Of a stretch of DNA of 64,000 bases, positions 23,474 through 36,500 are shown in pieces. The stretch is from contig JAEPRB010000101.1 in NCBI GenBank assembly GCA_016758965.1, forward strand, positions 62,001-126,000, read 5' to 3'. The DNA is from Circinella minor. Taxonomy: Eukaryota > Mucoromycota > Mucoromycetes > Mucorales > Lichtheimiaceae. A model generated the notes under the pieces. The model searched no databases, was not told the DNA's origin, and saw only the letters and a program-made list of their open reading frames with translations. Each line of letters opens with the position of its first letter. The stretch's first letter is position 1. A program made the translations under genes and the position numbers.

Positions 23474-24413
23474 ATAGGCTAGTCGAGCTCTATCCTTGCG
23501 ATGAATTGGAGAGGTCGGTTAAATTTTCGCCAAACCTCGCTAGGTTTATTGCTAAAAGTAATCTTTCACGTTGGATATACTTGTTTAGATTTTGTTACAC
23601 TATTTTGTAATAGTTAGTAGTCACGAACCCCTATTTAGAATAGTATAAATATCAGTATCTCCCCATATTAAATAAATCAGTTGTTATACCAGTACTCTTA
23701 CATATTTGTTATTTGGTTCGGTGTTTTTCTCTTTTTTTTTTTTTATTTATCAGACAAATTTATTTTTTGTTAACAAACCTTGATATTATACTTGGCTTTT
23801 TTCCCAATATACCCCTTCCCTGATAAAAGGCTTTCTTTCGCTTTCTTTTTTTTTTTAAAAAAAAAACTCTGACCCTATTCTTTGCCAGATGTATAATCGA
23901 GACTGGGAGGGGGGTAAAAAAAAAAAGAATATGAGTGTCTGATCGCAAGTTATGCGTTTGTGTTTCCCTTGTGTCACCCAAAAGTTCATTTGAAAAAATG
24001 GTTTTCTATGACAACGACGATAAGAACAATAAAAAAAAAGTTGCATTCCCCCCTTTTTTATATATAAGACAAAAAGTACTATGGTGAATGTAGTACAGGT
24101 CATTTTGACACTCTGCTCTCGTCTTATAATAATTGATCAGGATAGAATCATCATAACCATATGTAATATTACCGCGGACATGATTTGGGATCTGGGGACA
24201 TTTAATAAGAAATAGTTTAGGTAACCATACCCATAATTGTAATATTATTTCTCGGCTTTCAAAAGAAAATGGATTCCCTTTTTTTCTCTCCTTCTCGTCT
24301 TGAGCAAGAGCCACAAAGTAACTCTTTTTTTTTCTTCTTTTTTTCTATCTCTTTTTTCTTCTAAGACTTCAAAGCCAAAGCCTTATTCCCTACTTTGCTT
24401 TTCCTTACTCGAA
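23474..24413. other. Intergenic between accessory island and next gene
   Basis: AT-rich. Minus-strand frames over 23760-24314 are low complexity and lack signatures. Pyrimidine-rich plus strand at about 24320-24370 is typical of the leader just before a fungal start codon. Confidence 0.4.
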
Positions 24414-25755
24414 ATGAATGTTGACTCTCCACGTCCGATCAAGTAAGATTCTTCTTCATTGAATAATAGACAGAAAGAAAGTGTGTATATAGAAGATCGT
24501 TTTGTCAAAATGTCATTTTTTTTTTTTTGGATCCTCAACATTACCTATCTACTTTTTTTTTATTTTGACATATAAAAAAAATAAAGAAAGACAAAAGGCT
24601 CATTCAAAAAGAGTCAAAAGCGAGAGGGACTGGCAACGGTAGATGTAAACCGATTTCCGCAGCAACGACAACAGCAAAAGAAGACGCCAATAAAACGATG
24701 TTTATCGTCATCGTCATCATCGTCTTGGTCATTTAATGATGATGATTTTACTATTAGTCAATCTGCTGCGAGAGAAGAAGCGTGCAAATATTCGCAAGAA
24801 GACCTTGTAACCATCCGTCAAAACCTAAGCGCGAATTTGACACTGGCCAAGCGTCGTATGATGGTTAAATTGAGTCAATCTAATATACCACAAGATATGC
24901 AAATGTATGAATATTTGACAAAAAGCTCGGAACGGAATAAGAAGCGTAGAAACCAAAAAAAGAAGAACAATAATGCCGCACCTATAATGACTGGAGGTAA
25001 ACTTAAGCAACATCGTCCTCAGCTGTTAAAGAAGACTCCGCCCCAAATACTACCTGTTAATCATAGTGTCAATATCTCACATGAAGTTATAATAAAAAAA
25101 GAAACAAATGAGATACGACCTGTGGAAACTCTGTTAGCATTACCCACTACTACTATGCTGACTGATCCACTTCAAGGAGCTACAGCTATGATAACAGAAG
25201 AAGAATCGATAATATCAACACCGTCTGCATCACAACACTTACGACCATTGTTGTCGCCGATTATAAACGGTGAGGAACTTGTGGGAGGGGAAATAAAAAC
25301 GGCGGAGCCTGTTGTGCCACTGGATATACTTTTTGGTGGATATCATGATGAAATAATGACAACAACTGATGAGGAGCCGAATAGTTTATGCGATCCATCA
25401 AGTAGTCCATTAATACCTGCATGTGTACGGGATCCAGCAGGGGAAAATGAAGAAGCAGCATGGAATATGGCAAATCATGCGGCCGGACTTTTGAACGGTT
25501 TATTATACGAAGAGGATAGCGAACACACTATCGATAACGTTGCAGCCAGCAGAGAACCAATCGATTTTTGGGTACAAAACACGATGGTAATAAGCGACCA
25601 AGACATGTCAGGTAAATAAGCACAATGTAACCCATAACCATTTAACTATTTTTAACAATAACGATGGAAATAATTGAAACATTCTTTCTCCTTTTCTCCA
25701 CTCAAAAAAATATATAATTTTTTTAGACCTACTTGAATTCGATTACAATATATAA
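24414..25755 (+). CDS. Unrecognised basic/acidic, probably nuclear protein
   Basis: Three exons (24414-24442, 24587-25611, 25727-25755) splice in frame to 360 aa. The first and last exons are only 29 nt each. The start MNVDSPRPIK leads into a Lys/Arg/Gln-rich stretch (KGSFKKSQKRE, KKTPIKRC) and a Ser run. A conserved-looking block QEDLVTIRQNLSANLTLAKR and RMMVKLSQSNIPQDMQMYEY precedes a bipartite basic cluster NKKRRNQKKKNN. The second half is acidic, with Pro/Thr-rich spacers and a possible helix ENEEAAWNMANHAAGLLNGL. The end MSDLLEFDYNI is short, acidic-aromatic, resembling a docking or activation peptide. I do not recognise the family. The basic clusters suggest nuclear location, and a regulatory role is only inferred. 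Confidence 0.7.
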
Positions 25756-27340
25756 ATATAAGCCAACATGACGTGACGATATATGTCATATGAATCCCTT
25801 CTCAAGCAATAATAGCAGTAATGATATCAGTATATATAATAAACATTTTTTTTGTATTATCCTTGTCTCAGAATTATTTGATTAGTTCGTGCTACTCAGA
25901 TTCGACTATCCTTTGGTTCTCAATCAGGTAGATCATACGAATGAGTCCAACACTAATACTTCGTTGGAGATAAAAAAAAAAACCTAGGAGTTTCGATATA
26001 TACATGAGCATATAGTTAGAGTTATAAACCCAATCGAAATTCTCAATCAATTATTATTGGAATATAGGGTAAAACAGCAACTAAATTAAATTACTACCAT
26101 GATCAATTTTATGTGCTGGTCAATTATTAGTTTTTTCACACCTTTCCAAGTAAGGATTTTTCTTGCTGGGGTATGTAATTTCTGCATCAACTTGTCACTC
26201 AGCAAACTGTGGGAATACATTATATTTTAAGTTAAATCATACATACAAATGAACAGACACACGAACATATATTTCTTCATTTAAACTAGATATCAGAACA
26301 AAGTATATTCATATTTACGTAGAAAATACTGTACCGAACTTTAGTCTAGTCTTTCAATTTTAAAAAAAAAAATTACGTTGATACATGAATAATAATGAGC
26401 ATTCAAAGTTTCACGAATTTTTCATATGATTAATGATAGTCTATAATTGATTGGATGACTTTTTTTTTTGTTCCTAGATACGAACTAAGTTATGTCTAAA
26501 CAAGTTATTGAATGATATACCCACACATATATATATATGGATGTAGCATTGCATTCCAGTACTATATGGATCCACAAAAGATGAAAATATATAATATCAC
26601 TGTTTTAATGATAGCATACCTTGCTTCCAGTATGTTATAATTTTCTTTCAATTATATTCTTTAATTATATTCTACCAGTAATAAATGATTATTGTAAAAT
26701 ATTTATATAGTGACAGGACTCGCGTAAGTAATCACGATAAACTATCTATAACTAAGCATTCCGCGATACAACACCGGAGACAAGCTTCATCAATAGTATG
26801 GTTCAAACGCAGCTGTTTTAATCCATTGTCCCGATCGGACACACATTGAGCGATCCATGGGTTATGAAATCTTGTCTTTTTAGCTACCTCCTTTTCGAGT
26901 GGCGTCAGCCAATCAAAAATGTCTGAGAAAAAATTAGTTTCGATTGATGTAACAGAAACTATTTATTAATAATTATTAATACATGTCTTTATTTTGATGG
27001 TAATTATTTCTTTTATAAGATGGGATTTGGAAAGCAAATGTGAAATATACTGTACGCCATACTTTGGAAATTATAATAGTAACAAACTGTCAGTTGACAA
27101 TAAATAATTAAAAGCAAAGTTAAAAAAGGAAAAAAAAAAATCAGAAACCGGTGGTGCAGACAGCATTCAATAGCAGCACCAAAAAAAAAAACATCAATTG
27201 GGTTCCAGCCCAATTTTTTTTTTTCACTTGTATCTTTTATCCTTCTCTTTACTTTCCTTTTCCAATCCTTTGAAAAAACCCTTTACCCCTCCCCTTCCCC
27301 TTTTTTTTATAACAAACAAATATATACGACATATTAAATA
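25756..27340. other. Gene-poor stretch with one orphan exon-like block
   Basis: Mostly AT-rich non-coding sequence. On the minus strand, about 26930-26740, an open stretch reads DIFDWLTPLEKEVAKKTRFH, then NPWIAQCVSDRDNGLKQLRL and NHTIDEACLRCCIAEC. It starts after a good 3' splice-like ttttttctcag. Its composition is protein-like but I cannot place it and no neighbouring exon is evident, so it is likely a relic. The final 100 bases before 27341 are pyrimidine-rich, as in a promoter/leader. Confidence 0.4.
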
Positions 27341-28905
27341 ATGCGTACCTCACGAGGATTGCGTATTACGTCTCTTATAGTCGTTTCACCAGTGATTCTG
27401 ATTCTCATTTCACTTGTGGTCATTCTTGCCATGGCGATTCAAAGTCAAGTGAAAGCATGGTATTTTACTGCCGTATCATCGACGTTACCACAACACCAAC
27501 CATTCTTTTCCGAACCTTCTACAACATCATTACAACAACAACAATTCATTAATGCTCGTTCGATTTCTAGACTGGCTTCGACTGCGTTCGTTTTTTCATA
27601 TAATCATCCGACAACTCAATTATCCGCCAGTCATCAGCATATCGATAATAATAGTAGTAGCAATAGACTCGATTCTCCAAAATCAACGATAGTGACGACG
27701 ACAACAACAACGAGACGTCTTTTACCTCGTTTAAAAAGATTGCTTCCTTCATCGACCTGGATAGGGGTTTTGGCAGTATTTGCATTTATTACTTTTCAAA
27801 AGGTATTTATATTTATTTATTTTTTTCTGAACCCGGATGAAAGGAAATAAAATAGCATGCGTTTATGGATGTATATGGAAAAAAGAAATTTTTTAGTGTA
27901 AAATTATACACTGTAAAAAAGCTCCGGAAAAAAAATTAATGAGGAAATTCTTTCTACCGTTATTAGGTTCCTTTTCAACAACCTTTAAAATCAATCGCTT
28001 CATGCATCAGTTCACCCACGGACCATGAAACTTTGAACGTTATTATCGATCATCAAACCAAGCTAGCATCAACACGACCATCTTCATCAACGCATAGTAA
28101 ACGACGAAAGAAAACGAAACGTACACAAACTTTTGCTGTGACAGCTAATACTTCTGCAGCAATACGTCAGTCTAATAAGCTGACTCATGTTTCTGCCTCC
28201 GCAGCACATCACGCAGCACAAACACAACAACAACAAACAACAACTGATCAGATGCGTTGCACCGAAGGTGCTACGACAATCACCCCTGTACTACTACAAG
28301 AGCAGGAACAACAGCAGCCTCCATCAACCAACCTAGAATTACACGATGATCAATTGTCAATTGAGTCATCTGATGATGATGATCATAAATGGATAAACGT
28401 TAGTGACAAAAAGAAAAAACGTTCCTCCAGTATTAAATCCGAAGTTGCTGATGCTGTTATTTCCACGACTCATTCAGAGGATGATAATTCGTCAACTACT
28501 ACAACTACGACATCGACGATTATCACGGATACTATTTTGACCGACAGTATTTCTTGTACTACAGAGGAAAATTCTTTAATGACTGAAGAACAACAATCAA
28601 TTAAAGACGACGATTACGATGATGACATCACTACCGAAGATGAGGTTGAAAGCATTACAAAAACACCTGTAATGGAGAATAACAAGCCGCGGATCCAGAG
28701 CTGGTACTCTCCGTTCTCTACAGGACTCGACCTTGACATTATGCCCAAAGGTAGCGATCTTTTATTGAATAAGCCATTAGGACCACCCATGAATGGTGAT
28801 CTATTTTTCCGTCATCGTCAACTTGATCAATGGAGAAGCCAGCAAGAATACCCTTTGATGCAACGCCGTGCTGAGCCTTTCACCTTTTTTGATCAACATT
28901 ATTAA
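27341..28905 (+). CDS. Unrecognised membrane protein with two hydrophobic spans and disordered acidic tail
   Basis: Two exons (27341-27802, 27967-28905), total about 466 aa. Residues ~9-35 form a strong signal-anchor (ITSLIVVSPVILILISLVVI). A Ser/Thr/Gln-rich region with a basic patch (RRLLPRLKRLLP) follows, and then a second span STWIGVLAVFAFITFQ just before the intron. The rest is low complexity: a basic SKRRKKTKRT patch, Ala/Gln/Thr runs, acidic clusters. The C-terminus is more ordered: QSWYSPFSTGLDLDIMPKGS, then NKPLGPPMNGDLFFRHRQLD and AEPFTFFDQHY. That tail is aromatic and may be the conserved functional part. No family recognised. Start chosen at the first ATG of the frame, downstream of a pyrimidine-rich leader. 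Confidence 0.75.
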
Positions 28906-29401
28906 AAAAAAAGAAAAAAACGTCTTGTTTGTAAAGTCTATCCCCCACACACATTTCCATTTCCTTCTCCCACGTTTTTTTTTCTGTACAGTCTTCTTTC
29001 CTTGTTACATAATCCATTTCGTATTTTTTATTCGTATTTTTTTTCTTTTTTTCTCCTTACCCCGCTTTCATTCTTTTTTTGGAGAAATAACTTAAGAAAG
29101 ATATATATATATATCGTTAGCCCATCTTTTTCTCTCTAAATATTTTCCGCGTATTTGTGTGTGCTGATTTTTTATTGTTCAATTAGTGAAATGTGGAAAT
29201 AATCCGCAACCACAGTTTAACCTTTGTGTTTATTTTGTCCGGCGATTTTGAACAAAAGGGGAATAATTCTGTTTTTATTTTCTTACGCTTTGATGAGAAA
29301 GTAACATTGAAGGGTTCAAATATCATATAAATGTTGTCATTTTAAAACCGTTTTTCTCTCTACCTGTCTCTTTTTTGACAATTTGAAAGAAAATCGTAAC
29401 C
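28906..29401. other. Intergenic
   Basis: Pyrimidine-rich after the previous stop, an (AT)n tract near 29101-29114, then the leader of the epimerase gene. No gene supported; the short plus frame at 28868-29095 is a T-rich shadow. Confidence 0.5.
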
Positions 29402-31301
29402 ATGGTTACTCTTTTAACTTTTGCTGCTGTACTTACTGCTGCCCTAGTAACACAAGCTAAACCTACCCATGGTGGTAATGATCCATCCTATAGGCATACC
29501 ATCAAAGCTAAGGGTATTGAAGCATCATTTATTGAATACGGAGCCACACTTACTGTAAATATCTCTTCTTTGCTCTATACCTTTGTTTTCACAAACAACT
29601 TATTTGTTTATTACCTATCATCCAATAATAATAATTATACTTTAATTTTCTTTACAGAATCTTTGGGTAGATGACAAAAATGGAATTCCCCGTGATGTTA
29701 TTCTTGGTTGGGACGATGTAAGAGATTGAGAGTAAAAAGATTTTATCTTTAAGTCGTTTTTTAATCATCGCATAAGTAATAATTTTTGATCCCCCCTCCT
29801 CTTTGTTTTAAACAGACTACTCAATACAATCTTCAATCTGATATTCCTGGTTTCCTTGCAGGTACATAGATAATGTGTAAAAGAATGGTTTTTTTTTTTG
29901 AAATTGTATGAGAAATATCAACTTACAGTTTATGTGACCCCTTGTCATGCATAATCTTATATAATACAGCTGTTGTAGGTCGTTATGCTAACCGTATTGC
30001 CAATGGAACTTTCACAATCGATGGTACCGAATATCATACTCCACTAAATGAAAATAATATCACAACATTACATGGTGGTGATATGGGATTTGATAGGTTG
30101 AACTGGGCCTTGATTGACACGGGCAAGAACAATGTTAGTTTTAAGTTGACATCACCTGATGGTGATGAAGGATTCCCAGGCACAACCGATATTATTGTTA
30201 AATGTAAGTTTACATTATGAAATATAAAGAAGATGATACTTAAAAAAAAAGGCTGGGTGTTTATGAAGGTGATTAATTCATGTAATATCCCTTGTTTTCT
30301 AATTATTACAGACTCTGTTAATGATAACCAAGAATGGCATATTGATTATGAAGGCACCACTGACAAGGATACAATCATGATGTTGAGTCAACATGGTTAC
30401 TGGAATCTTGATGCGTTCACAACGAGTGAAACTGTTGAAGATCATGTCTTACAGATTGCATCGGACAAATTTTTTAAGACAGATGGTAGTTTGATTTTTA
30501 CTGGTGAGTTTTCTAATGTTGAAGGTACAGCTCTTGACTTCCGTTCCGCCAAATCTATCGGTCAAGATTTGCAAGAAGCAACTGAGTGCGGGTAAACTAT
30601 GCTTTTATTACAAAAATTTGCGTGTTCATATACCGTTGATTCTTATTATTGACTTGACGCGTACAGTACATATTTTGTTACTAATGGCTAGATTTGATTG
30701 CATTGGTTATGATAATTGTTGGATATTCTCTGAACCGAACCCTGATGAATATCAAGCGACAGTTTATGCTCCTAGTACTGGTATTCAATTGGCCATCAAG
30801 ACTGACCAAGTAGCACTTCAATTTTATTCCTGTCATGGTTTAGATGGAACATTGCCTATTAAAAAAAAGAAGCATCATAAACATCACGGTCATCATGATC
30901 GACGTTGCAATGATGACGACAATGATAAACAAGAATATGTTCAAAAATATGGTTGTTTGGTACTCGAGACAGAAAATTACGTTGATGGCATAAATAATCT
31001 TGAATGTAAGTTTAAAGAAGACTTTATACCAAATATGGTCTTCAGCTTCTTGTAGTGTTATAAAGTTACACAAGAGAATTGTGTGGCGGGAATTTTTTCT
31101 TTTTATATGGAAAAATATAAGTGAGAGATCATCATTTAAATTTTTAAAAGGGTTCGCAAGAAATCAAAATACTCACATATTTTTATTTTATTTTATTATG
31201 TGAAACTTATAGGGGGAGAAGAGCATACTGGTATTCTCCGTAAAGATGACAAATATACTCGTCATGCTGAATATCACTTTTCTGTCCGTAGGGATGATTA
31301 A
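29402..31301 (+). CDS. Secreted aldose 1-epimerase (galactose mutarotase) with a His-rich loop
   Basis: Interconverts alpha and beta anomers of aldoses. Seven exons, the first starting at 29402 and the last ending at 31301; internal ones include about 29975-30203, 30312-30591 and 30688-31007, all with canonical borders. The N-terminus LLTFAAVLTAALVTQAK is a signal peptide, so the enzyme is probably extracellular or in the secretory path. Family hallmarks: FIEYGATLT near the N-terminus, VVGRYANRIANGTFTIDG, ENNITTLHGGD (first active-site His), LSQHGYWNLD (catalytic His) and CLVLETENYVDG (catalytic Glu region). An unusual insertion KKKHHKHHGHHDRRCNDDD sits just before the catalytic Glu strand, with six His in ten residues; it could bind metal. 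The loop looks species-specific; the rest is a complete enzyme. Confidence 0.92.
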
Positions 31302-31720
31302 ATTATAATGATACAATAGTAACTTTTTATCTACTTTACTGTGATTGACCACAATAATAAAATAAAACAATATATACCAAAATGGAACTTTTTTTTTGCC
31401 AAGAGAGACGATTGATTCTCCCCGCAAGCACACTACACATTCACACAATTTCTTGGGCCCTTTTCTTTTCTTGTACGATTCACTTTTTAGCTCTAACAAT
31501 CAAACATAACTTAATTATCCAAAAAAAAAAATCTATCAAACTCAACACACACAGGGCCATACTGCACATAGGCAAAAACAGAAACCGCCCTTTTTTTTTT
31601 TCTTTCTCTTTCCAAAAGCTTATTCCCTGTTGCCCCGTCCCCCTTCCCTTCTCCATAAAAGAAAGACAACGTGTTTTTTTTGTCTGACATCTTACCCAAT
31701 ATATAGCCTTCAGCAGAATC
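31302..31720. other. Intergenic between epimerase and SSH4-like gene
   Basis: About 420 bp. Both strands happen to be open over parts (31382-31687 plus, 31511-31831 minus), but neither has splice context or a family signature. Probably promoter and leader of the downstream gene, with pyrimidine-rich plus strand. Confidence 0.45.
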
Positions 31721-33205
31721 ATGGGTATAAATTATGATGGGTTCTACGCTGTTATTGTAATTTGCATTGTTTTGATTGGTGCCATTATATGTTGCGTGGG
31801 ACTGCGTATGTTTCGTCGAAAAGCACGACAAAATACACGAGATGAACCAATGCCATCAAACAATATTAACGAAGAATGGCAAGCGCTTCGAGAAACAACA
31901 GCGGCTTCACCCGAGTATCGACAAGAACTTGAACAAGTCATTGGTAAATAATTTTTTTAGAAGACATTCAGTTACCATGACAACGAACCTCGAGTTCTTT
32001 TATTTATTTTATTTTTGCTTCCCAGCATAATATATTGACATTGAAATCAAATATTATTATTTTTAGCATGGCAAACGAGAAATCCGCCAAGATCGACCGA
32101 ATGGTTTGACGTGACTACAGCACCTGTTGTACGCGAAAGAGGAGTAGGCGCTTGGACTTTTATTGAGAATGAACGAATGACTGATACAGACGACGATTCT
32201 AATGCAGCTGTTATGGATAATACAACGATTATATTTTGTCAAGGACAAGGTTGTGTAATGACAAACTTACCTATTCCAATGAATCAAGAATTTGTTTATT
32301 GGGAAGTTAAAATTCTACAGCTTGGAGAACAAGATCGCGTAGCGATCGGTTTAGGGACAAAACCTTATCCTTGTTGGAGATTACCTGGTATAAAAAAAAC
32401 CAGTTTTTTTTTCATATTAACCTTTCTCCCTTACTTTTTTTTTCGTTTGGCATATTTACTAAAATATTTCTCTTTTTAGGTTGGCACCGACATTCAGTTG
32501 CTTATCATTCACATACAGGCGCTGTTCATGCAAGTGATCCGCTGGTAGGACGACCGTATGGACCGCCGTATAAAGAAGGAGATGTAATTGGTGTGGGATA
32601 TCTTTCCAACTCTAACACTGTATTTTTTACGCGAAATGGAAAAGTAAGATTAAATATTTTGAATTGGCGAAAAAACAAACAGATGAACGAGAAAGAAAAA
32701 GAAAGGATTATTGCATATAATGTATTTACTTAACGAGGCAATTTATTAATTTTTTTTTCTCTTCTAGAATCTCGGTAAAGCTTCAATTGGATTTAAATTT
32801 CCCGTCTTTCCTGTCGTAGGTGCCATTGGTCCTGCTCAAGTTTCTGTAAATTTTGGAGAAGATGATTATTTATTCGCACCTGGTAAGAAAGTAAAAAAAA
32901 AAAATAGTTTAGACAGGATTATGTATGAAGTGTGTTTAGATAAAAAAGCAATGTTCAGTAACTGAAATATTTTTGTGGTTGGCATCCTATATTTTCATCC
33001 ATTAGCCAATCTACGAGAAGCAGCCTTAGCGCCAAAACAAGGCACACTTCCGCCCCCTCCAGCCTATGGCGACTTACGCAATACTATCATGTTGTTTGGC
33101 GCAACAGACGATGATAATACAGCAGAGTCACGGCATCTCGACTACTCACATCAACCACAAGCATCATTCGATCCAGTTTTTTCTCCACCACCACGATATA
33201 CCTAA
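31721..33205 (+). CDS. SSH4: SSH4/EAR1-type Rsp5 ubiquitin-ligase adaptor (TM + SPRY + PY motifs)
   Basis: Fungal proteins of this kind recruit the Nedd4-type ligase Rsp5 to membrane cargo in endosomes and vacuole, leading to ubiquitination and sorting. Five exons (31721-31943, 32067-32387, 32480-32643, 32768-32882, 33006-33205) give 340 aa. One N-terminal membrane span (YAVIVICIVLIGAIICCVGL, about residues 9-28) is followed by a SPRY domain: VYWEVKILQLGEQDRVAIGL, WHRHSVAYHSHTGAVHA, GDVIGVGYLSNSNTVFFTRN, then VGAIGPAQVSVNFGEDDYLF. The C-terminus has two PPxY motifs, PPPPAYG and SPPPRYT (the protein ends right after), the expected docking sites for WW domains of Rsp5. Size is smaller than yeast SSH4 but domain order is the same. 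Confidence 0.9.
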
Positions 33206-33507
33206 GCATTACATATACATATATTTTTGCGACCAAAAAAAAAACCATTCCCTTTTTTCACGAACGTAACATATTTTTTCGCCCTTTCCCCTCTATTCTT
33301 TCTCTACTATATTCATGCATTACAATCCAACCATACATATTTTCATCTATATTTCTTGCTTGTTTTTTTAGATGTATTACTAAGTACATTAGTGTGTTTT
33401 ATTATATTATAATTATTACTTCCTTTTTTTTTACCCTTAAAAATACAATTGTTAAATAATTTACTATATATTTTTTATATTATACATTATATATATTTAT
33501 ATATATA
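33206..33507. other. Tail-to-tail spacer, SSH4-like and methyltransferase genes
   Basis: AT-rich 3' ends of two convergent genes; nothing else seen. Confidence 0.6.
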
Positions 33508-36500
33508 CTAAAGATTATTAATCATTTCTATTATACAATTTCCCCAAGCTATCCGGTCTTCACCAACGTGCGTTAAATTGAATTTTTCTAGTTGGGGTTT
33601 CCATTTTTCTGTCAGTGTTAAGCTTAATTCGGATTCCAGTGATTGTTGTAATTCTTGAGGTATCTGGTAAAGCACATAAGTCAATTGATCGATAGCATAT
33701 TGACATAATGATGCACGTTGTAATGTCCGAATAACCGCATCAAGTAGAGTTGGATATCGATTTTGATCATAATGCCCAAAGATCTTCCGCCATATACCTC
33801 TTGGTTGTTGTAACACTTGCTGGCAATCTTGTTGTACAGCTATTTGTTGGTCGTCAAATTTTCGCAAACATGCAATATCGGTTACGGAAAGATCCCAGCT
33901 CCCTCCGCGTACCCTTTCCATCAATGTTTGTAACTTGGTCATTTCGGTTATTGTATAAATTCTTGCTCGAGCCATGGATACGAGATGAACTAATTGAGCC
34001 ATAATATGATCTTCTTTTTGTGTCGGTGGTAGTGGAGAAGGGATATTTGCTAAATGTTTACCAAAAAACCGCATTCTTCCTTGTTGATCATAAGAACAAT
34101 GTTCTTTGATAAAAAATTGGATGGTACTGGAATTTAATAATGCACAATAATATTCTTCTGACAATGGTGGTGGTGATGCTAATGATAATGATGATGATGC
34201 GGTATTGTCGTTGCTATTACTATTATTCTTTTTGGTTGTAAAATACATGCATTGATTCGTTAAACAGAATCGATTTCTATCCATAAAAAACCGTTGACGT
34301 GGTTGTGATTTTGTAAAGTAGCCATAATTGATCGGATGAACGATTTTGACAGGGACATCTACCCCGCACTTGTTATAATGACACCAACTAATCTTGGTAT
34401 CTCTAGTACTTTGTAATGCTTCGCGTGCGTCACGTAAATATTGGTATAATCGAGTTTCACCTTCTCGCAGTCTTTGGTCTACGTCTTTAGTATTATCATT
34501 ATCTTGTTGTTGTTGTTCTGATATATCCTTTTCTAATTGTTCAGCACCATCTTTGTCAACCAAAATCATGGAATAAAAGGGATCCCCATTCTCATCAGTT
34601 CGGTTTAATGGAACAAAAGCCTCAGCTGGTGAAACCTCTTTTCGTGCCAATCTTAATGGATCTCGGTGGAGCCAAAAAGTACTTTCCTTGTCCGTTCCTT
34701 GGCTTTTGCCACTCCAATAAATTGCTGGACGTAACCATCGGTCGAAACATGCTTTGCCAAACGTTTCACGCGCCCATCGCGTTCTAACTACCAACGCATA
34801 AACCGGATTCGTATTTGGCCCACGGTGAAACTCGAGCGGCGCATCATCAGCATCGCATATCCGAGGTAAAGTACTTGTCAAATCATTCAACTGATCTGTG
34901 AGTCTGGATGTAGGTGATAAAAATGCAAATGACGCATTAGGTGATTTTAATATACGTCCGATATCATCAGTACGTGTCCATTTAAATTTTAAGAGTGGAT
35001 CTTTTATCTTCTCCTCGGGGTGCGGTTGATGGTTGTGACTTTCTCTTGAAAAGCTGGTATATTCACCAAGTATGTTATCCAGTTTGGCTTTGCGTGACAT
35101 ATGTCGTAGAAATATAACACTATTTTCCCTCGCTGTTGTTATTACCGGTGTTTGTGATGTTATGGTGTTATCGTCTACAGTGAGTTGCTGTTGTTGCTGC
35201 CGCATTCGTAACCGAAATATCAAAGAGTCTGTCTGTACTTTTGGCCATACTTTATATGGTTCAAATTGATACATGCCTAACAATTGACAATGCTGCCACA
35301 TCCATGTCCGTAAATGCTGTGCAAACTCCAACACCATCCATTGACTTGGTGTAATCAGACATATTTGACCAGTAGAAGGATTGCAACGTAGCATACATAT
35401 CCACATAAAGTATAGATAGGCTTGAGCACCACGGCCTCCTAAAACGTGACTATCATAAAGTGCTGGGTCGGGCTCGGTTACCAGCCCGGTTTTACGAATC
35501 ATGTAAGGAGGATTTGTTACAATGTAATCAAACTTGAGTTGTGCTGGATCGCGTAGTCGTAAAAGTTCAGCGAATTCCCATGATGATATATCTTTATAAA
35601 GTGTCAGTTTTAGAGTATCGTTACGAAATAAATGAAGTCGGTTAATCGCCATCAAGGGTTGTGGAGTACTATCATTGTTGTCGTTGTTACTAATGCTGAT
35701 ATTATTTATGGGAGAGGGTATTGATAATTCCATGATACGTTTGTAGAATGGAAACAAATGAACGAGCACATTAAGTTTACCAATTTTGTATGCAAATGGA
35801 TCGATCTCAACACCCCACAGGTTTTCTGGAATAGCATGACATAGCATATATTTCAAATATTCGATATTGTTCCATACAGAAGGTGTTGCCATACATGAAT
35901 CAATTAGACGTGTAAGGAATTCACATAAAAACGCACCCATTCCCATACATGGATCAAAGACACGCGGTACTTGTACAAGCGACGGTGGCGGCGACGACGA
36001 TGATGGTGAATGTTGTCGAAGGCAAGTATTCCACATAAATTGAACAATGCTTTGAGGTGTATAAAATTGACCATGATCTTTTCGTTGTTTTTGTGCATTT
36101 ATCTCCAAGAATTTTGTATAAACACCAGCAAAGATAGAATCAACCCATTGAAGTGAATAGAATACAATTCCAGCATCATGAAACCGAGCACGTAATTGAA
36201 GTGTCTTTTGCTGTTCATCCAAATCATTTTCTTTGTTATTAACAATAACATCTTCATGATGAAATAAAGCCATATAATCTTTCATTACTCGGTAACCCAT
36301 CAAGTCATATAATAACACATCAATAAAGGTGAGATATGTTGTCATTAATGCATCGCGTAAATCTTTTGTTTCTATAAATAAGTACAAACAAACAAATAAA
36401 TATAAATATAAATATAAAAAAAAATAATTTTCCTTAAATTCCCCTTTTTTAAAAATTCTTTATTTGCTTACGTGATGTATTCAATAACGATCCTAATATA

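Noticed and set aside
31382..31831. Overlapping open frames on both strands (about 100 codons each)
   Set aside because: Low-complexity, no splice context, no conserved motif. The plus one overlaps the promoter of the SSH4-like gene and the minus one runs into its first exon.
33508..36387. Bacterial contamination or recent horizontal transfer as source of the methyltransferase
   Set aside because: AT-rich codon use matches neighbours, a GT-AG intron lies near the 5' end in frame, and flanking genes are clearly fungal. An ancient transfer remains possible but nothing here shows it.
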